A stretch of 5,170 bases of DNA from Actinomycetales bacterium. Its GTDB lineage: Bacteria > Actinomycetota > Actinomycetes > Actinomycetales > Cellulomonadaceae. Under the pieces are notes generated by a model. It was not told the DNA's origin, did not search any database, and was given only the letters and a program-made list of their open reading frames with translations. Made by a program: the position numbers and the translations under genes. This document shows positions 5,159 through 5,170 of this stretch, piece by piece. Within the stretch, counting starts at the first letter, position 1; each line of letters opens with the position of its first letter. The stretch covers positions 1 through 5,170 of the forward strand of contig JAATES010000239.1 of NCBI GenBank assembly GCA_015655615.1, read 5' to 3'.

Positions 5159-5170
5159 GATGTGAAGGGC

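Larger units (their letters stand above)
4835..5170. other. Gene-free region upstream of tig
   Basis: I see no convincing gene here. The longest minus-strand frame (66 codons from ATG 5067) has no ribosome site and no recognisable protein character. I found no tRNA: there is no GGTTCGAATCC-like T-arm and no acceptor stem. Notable contents are a tandem duplication (4838-4868), a short hairpin GGCAGC/GCTGCC (4885-4906), an AT-rich patch (about 4999-5046) bounded by an inverted repeat, and two palindromes at the right edge (5132-5158). It is probably an intergenic region with regulatory or remnant DNA. Confidence 0.6.

Noticed and set aside
5080..5170. Possible C-terminal tail of a minus-strand gene entering from the right edge (ends TDHQKTGLPKF then TAG)
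   Set aside because: Only about 29 codons are visible, another minus-strand frame is equally open, and a hairpin and palindrome lie inside it. The support is too thin to call.
5100..5170. tRNA gene upstream of tig, as in some actinomycetes
   Set aside because: TTCTTCGAACG superficially resembles a T-loop, but there is no pairing T-stem, acceptor stem or anticodon arm on either strand.

Overview
This is a high-GC bacterial window that carries the conserved actinobacterial chaperone/protease cluster tig - clpP1 - clpP2 - clpX, all on the minus strand and so transcribed from right to left. The paired clpP genes, the gene order and the GTG starts point to Actinomycetota. The protein sequences feel closest to Propionibacteriales-type homologues, but that placement is from memory and tentative.

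Layout in the direction of transcription. Bases 5170-4835 hold no gene I can defend; they contain an AT-rich patch bounded by an inverted repeat, a 14-bp tandem duplication and several palindromes. A promoter-like pair (TTGGGT-17-TAGGAT, 4806-4834) precedes tig (trigger factor), whose start I place at GTG 4665. A strong GC-rich hairpin (3280-3321) closes tig. A ClgR-like box (3224-3234) and a promoter region precede clpP1 (3110-2487). After 33 bases comes clpP2 (from 2453), then a 174-base gap with three inverted repeats and a possible promoter, then clpX (1589-315). A hairpin follows clpX. At the left edge a new minus-strand gene begins (77 to beyond 1) that encodes a signal peptide. Its upstream region carries a promoter-like pair and a LacI-family-like palindrome.

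How the genes work together: trigger factor is the ribosome-bound folding chaperone. ClpX is the AAA+ unfoldase that feeds substrates to the ClpP1P2 peptidase, a hetero-tetradecamer in actinobacteria.

The outstanding oddity is clpP2. Its frame is interrupted by an in-frame TAG (1992-1994) just after the catalytic His motif, yet the same frame continues with 74 codons of textbook ClpP sequence, including the catalytic Asp, to a TGA at 1767. As written, ClpP2 would lack its handle helix and the Asp of the triad, which should disable a protease that is usually essential in this phylum. The cause may be a point mutation, a sequence error or readthrough. I did not find a new gene system in this window; the regulatory observations are pattern matches and are scored accordingly.
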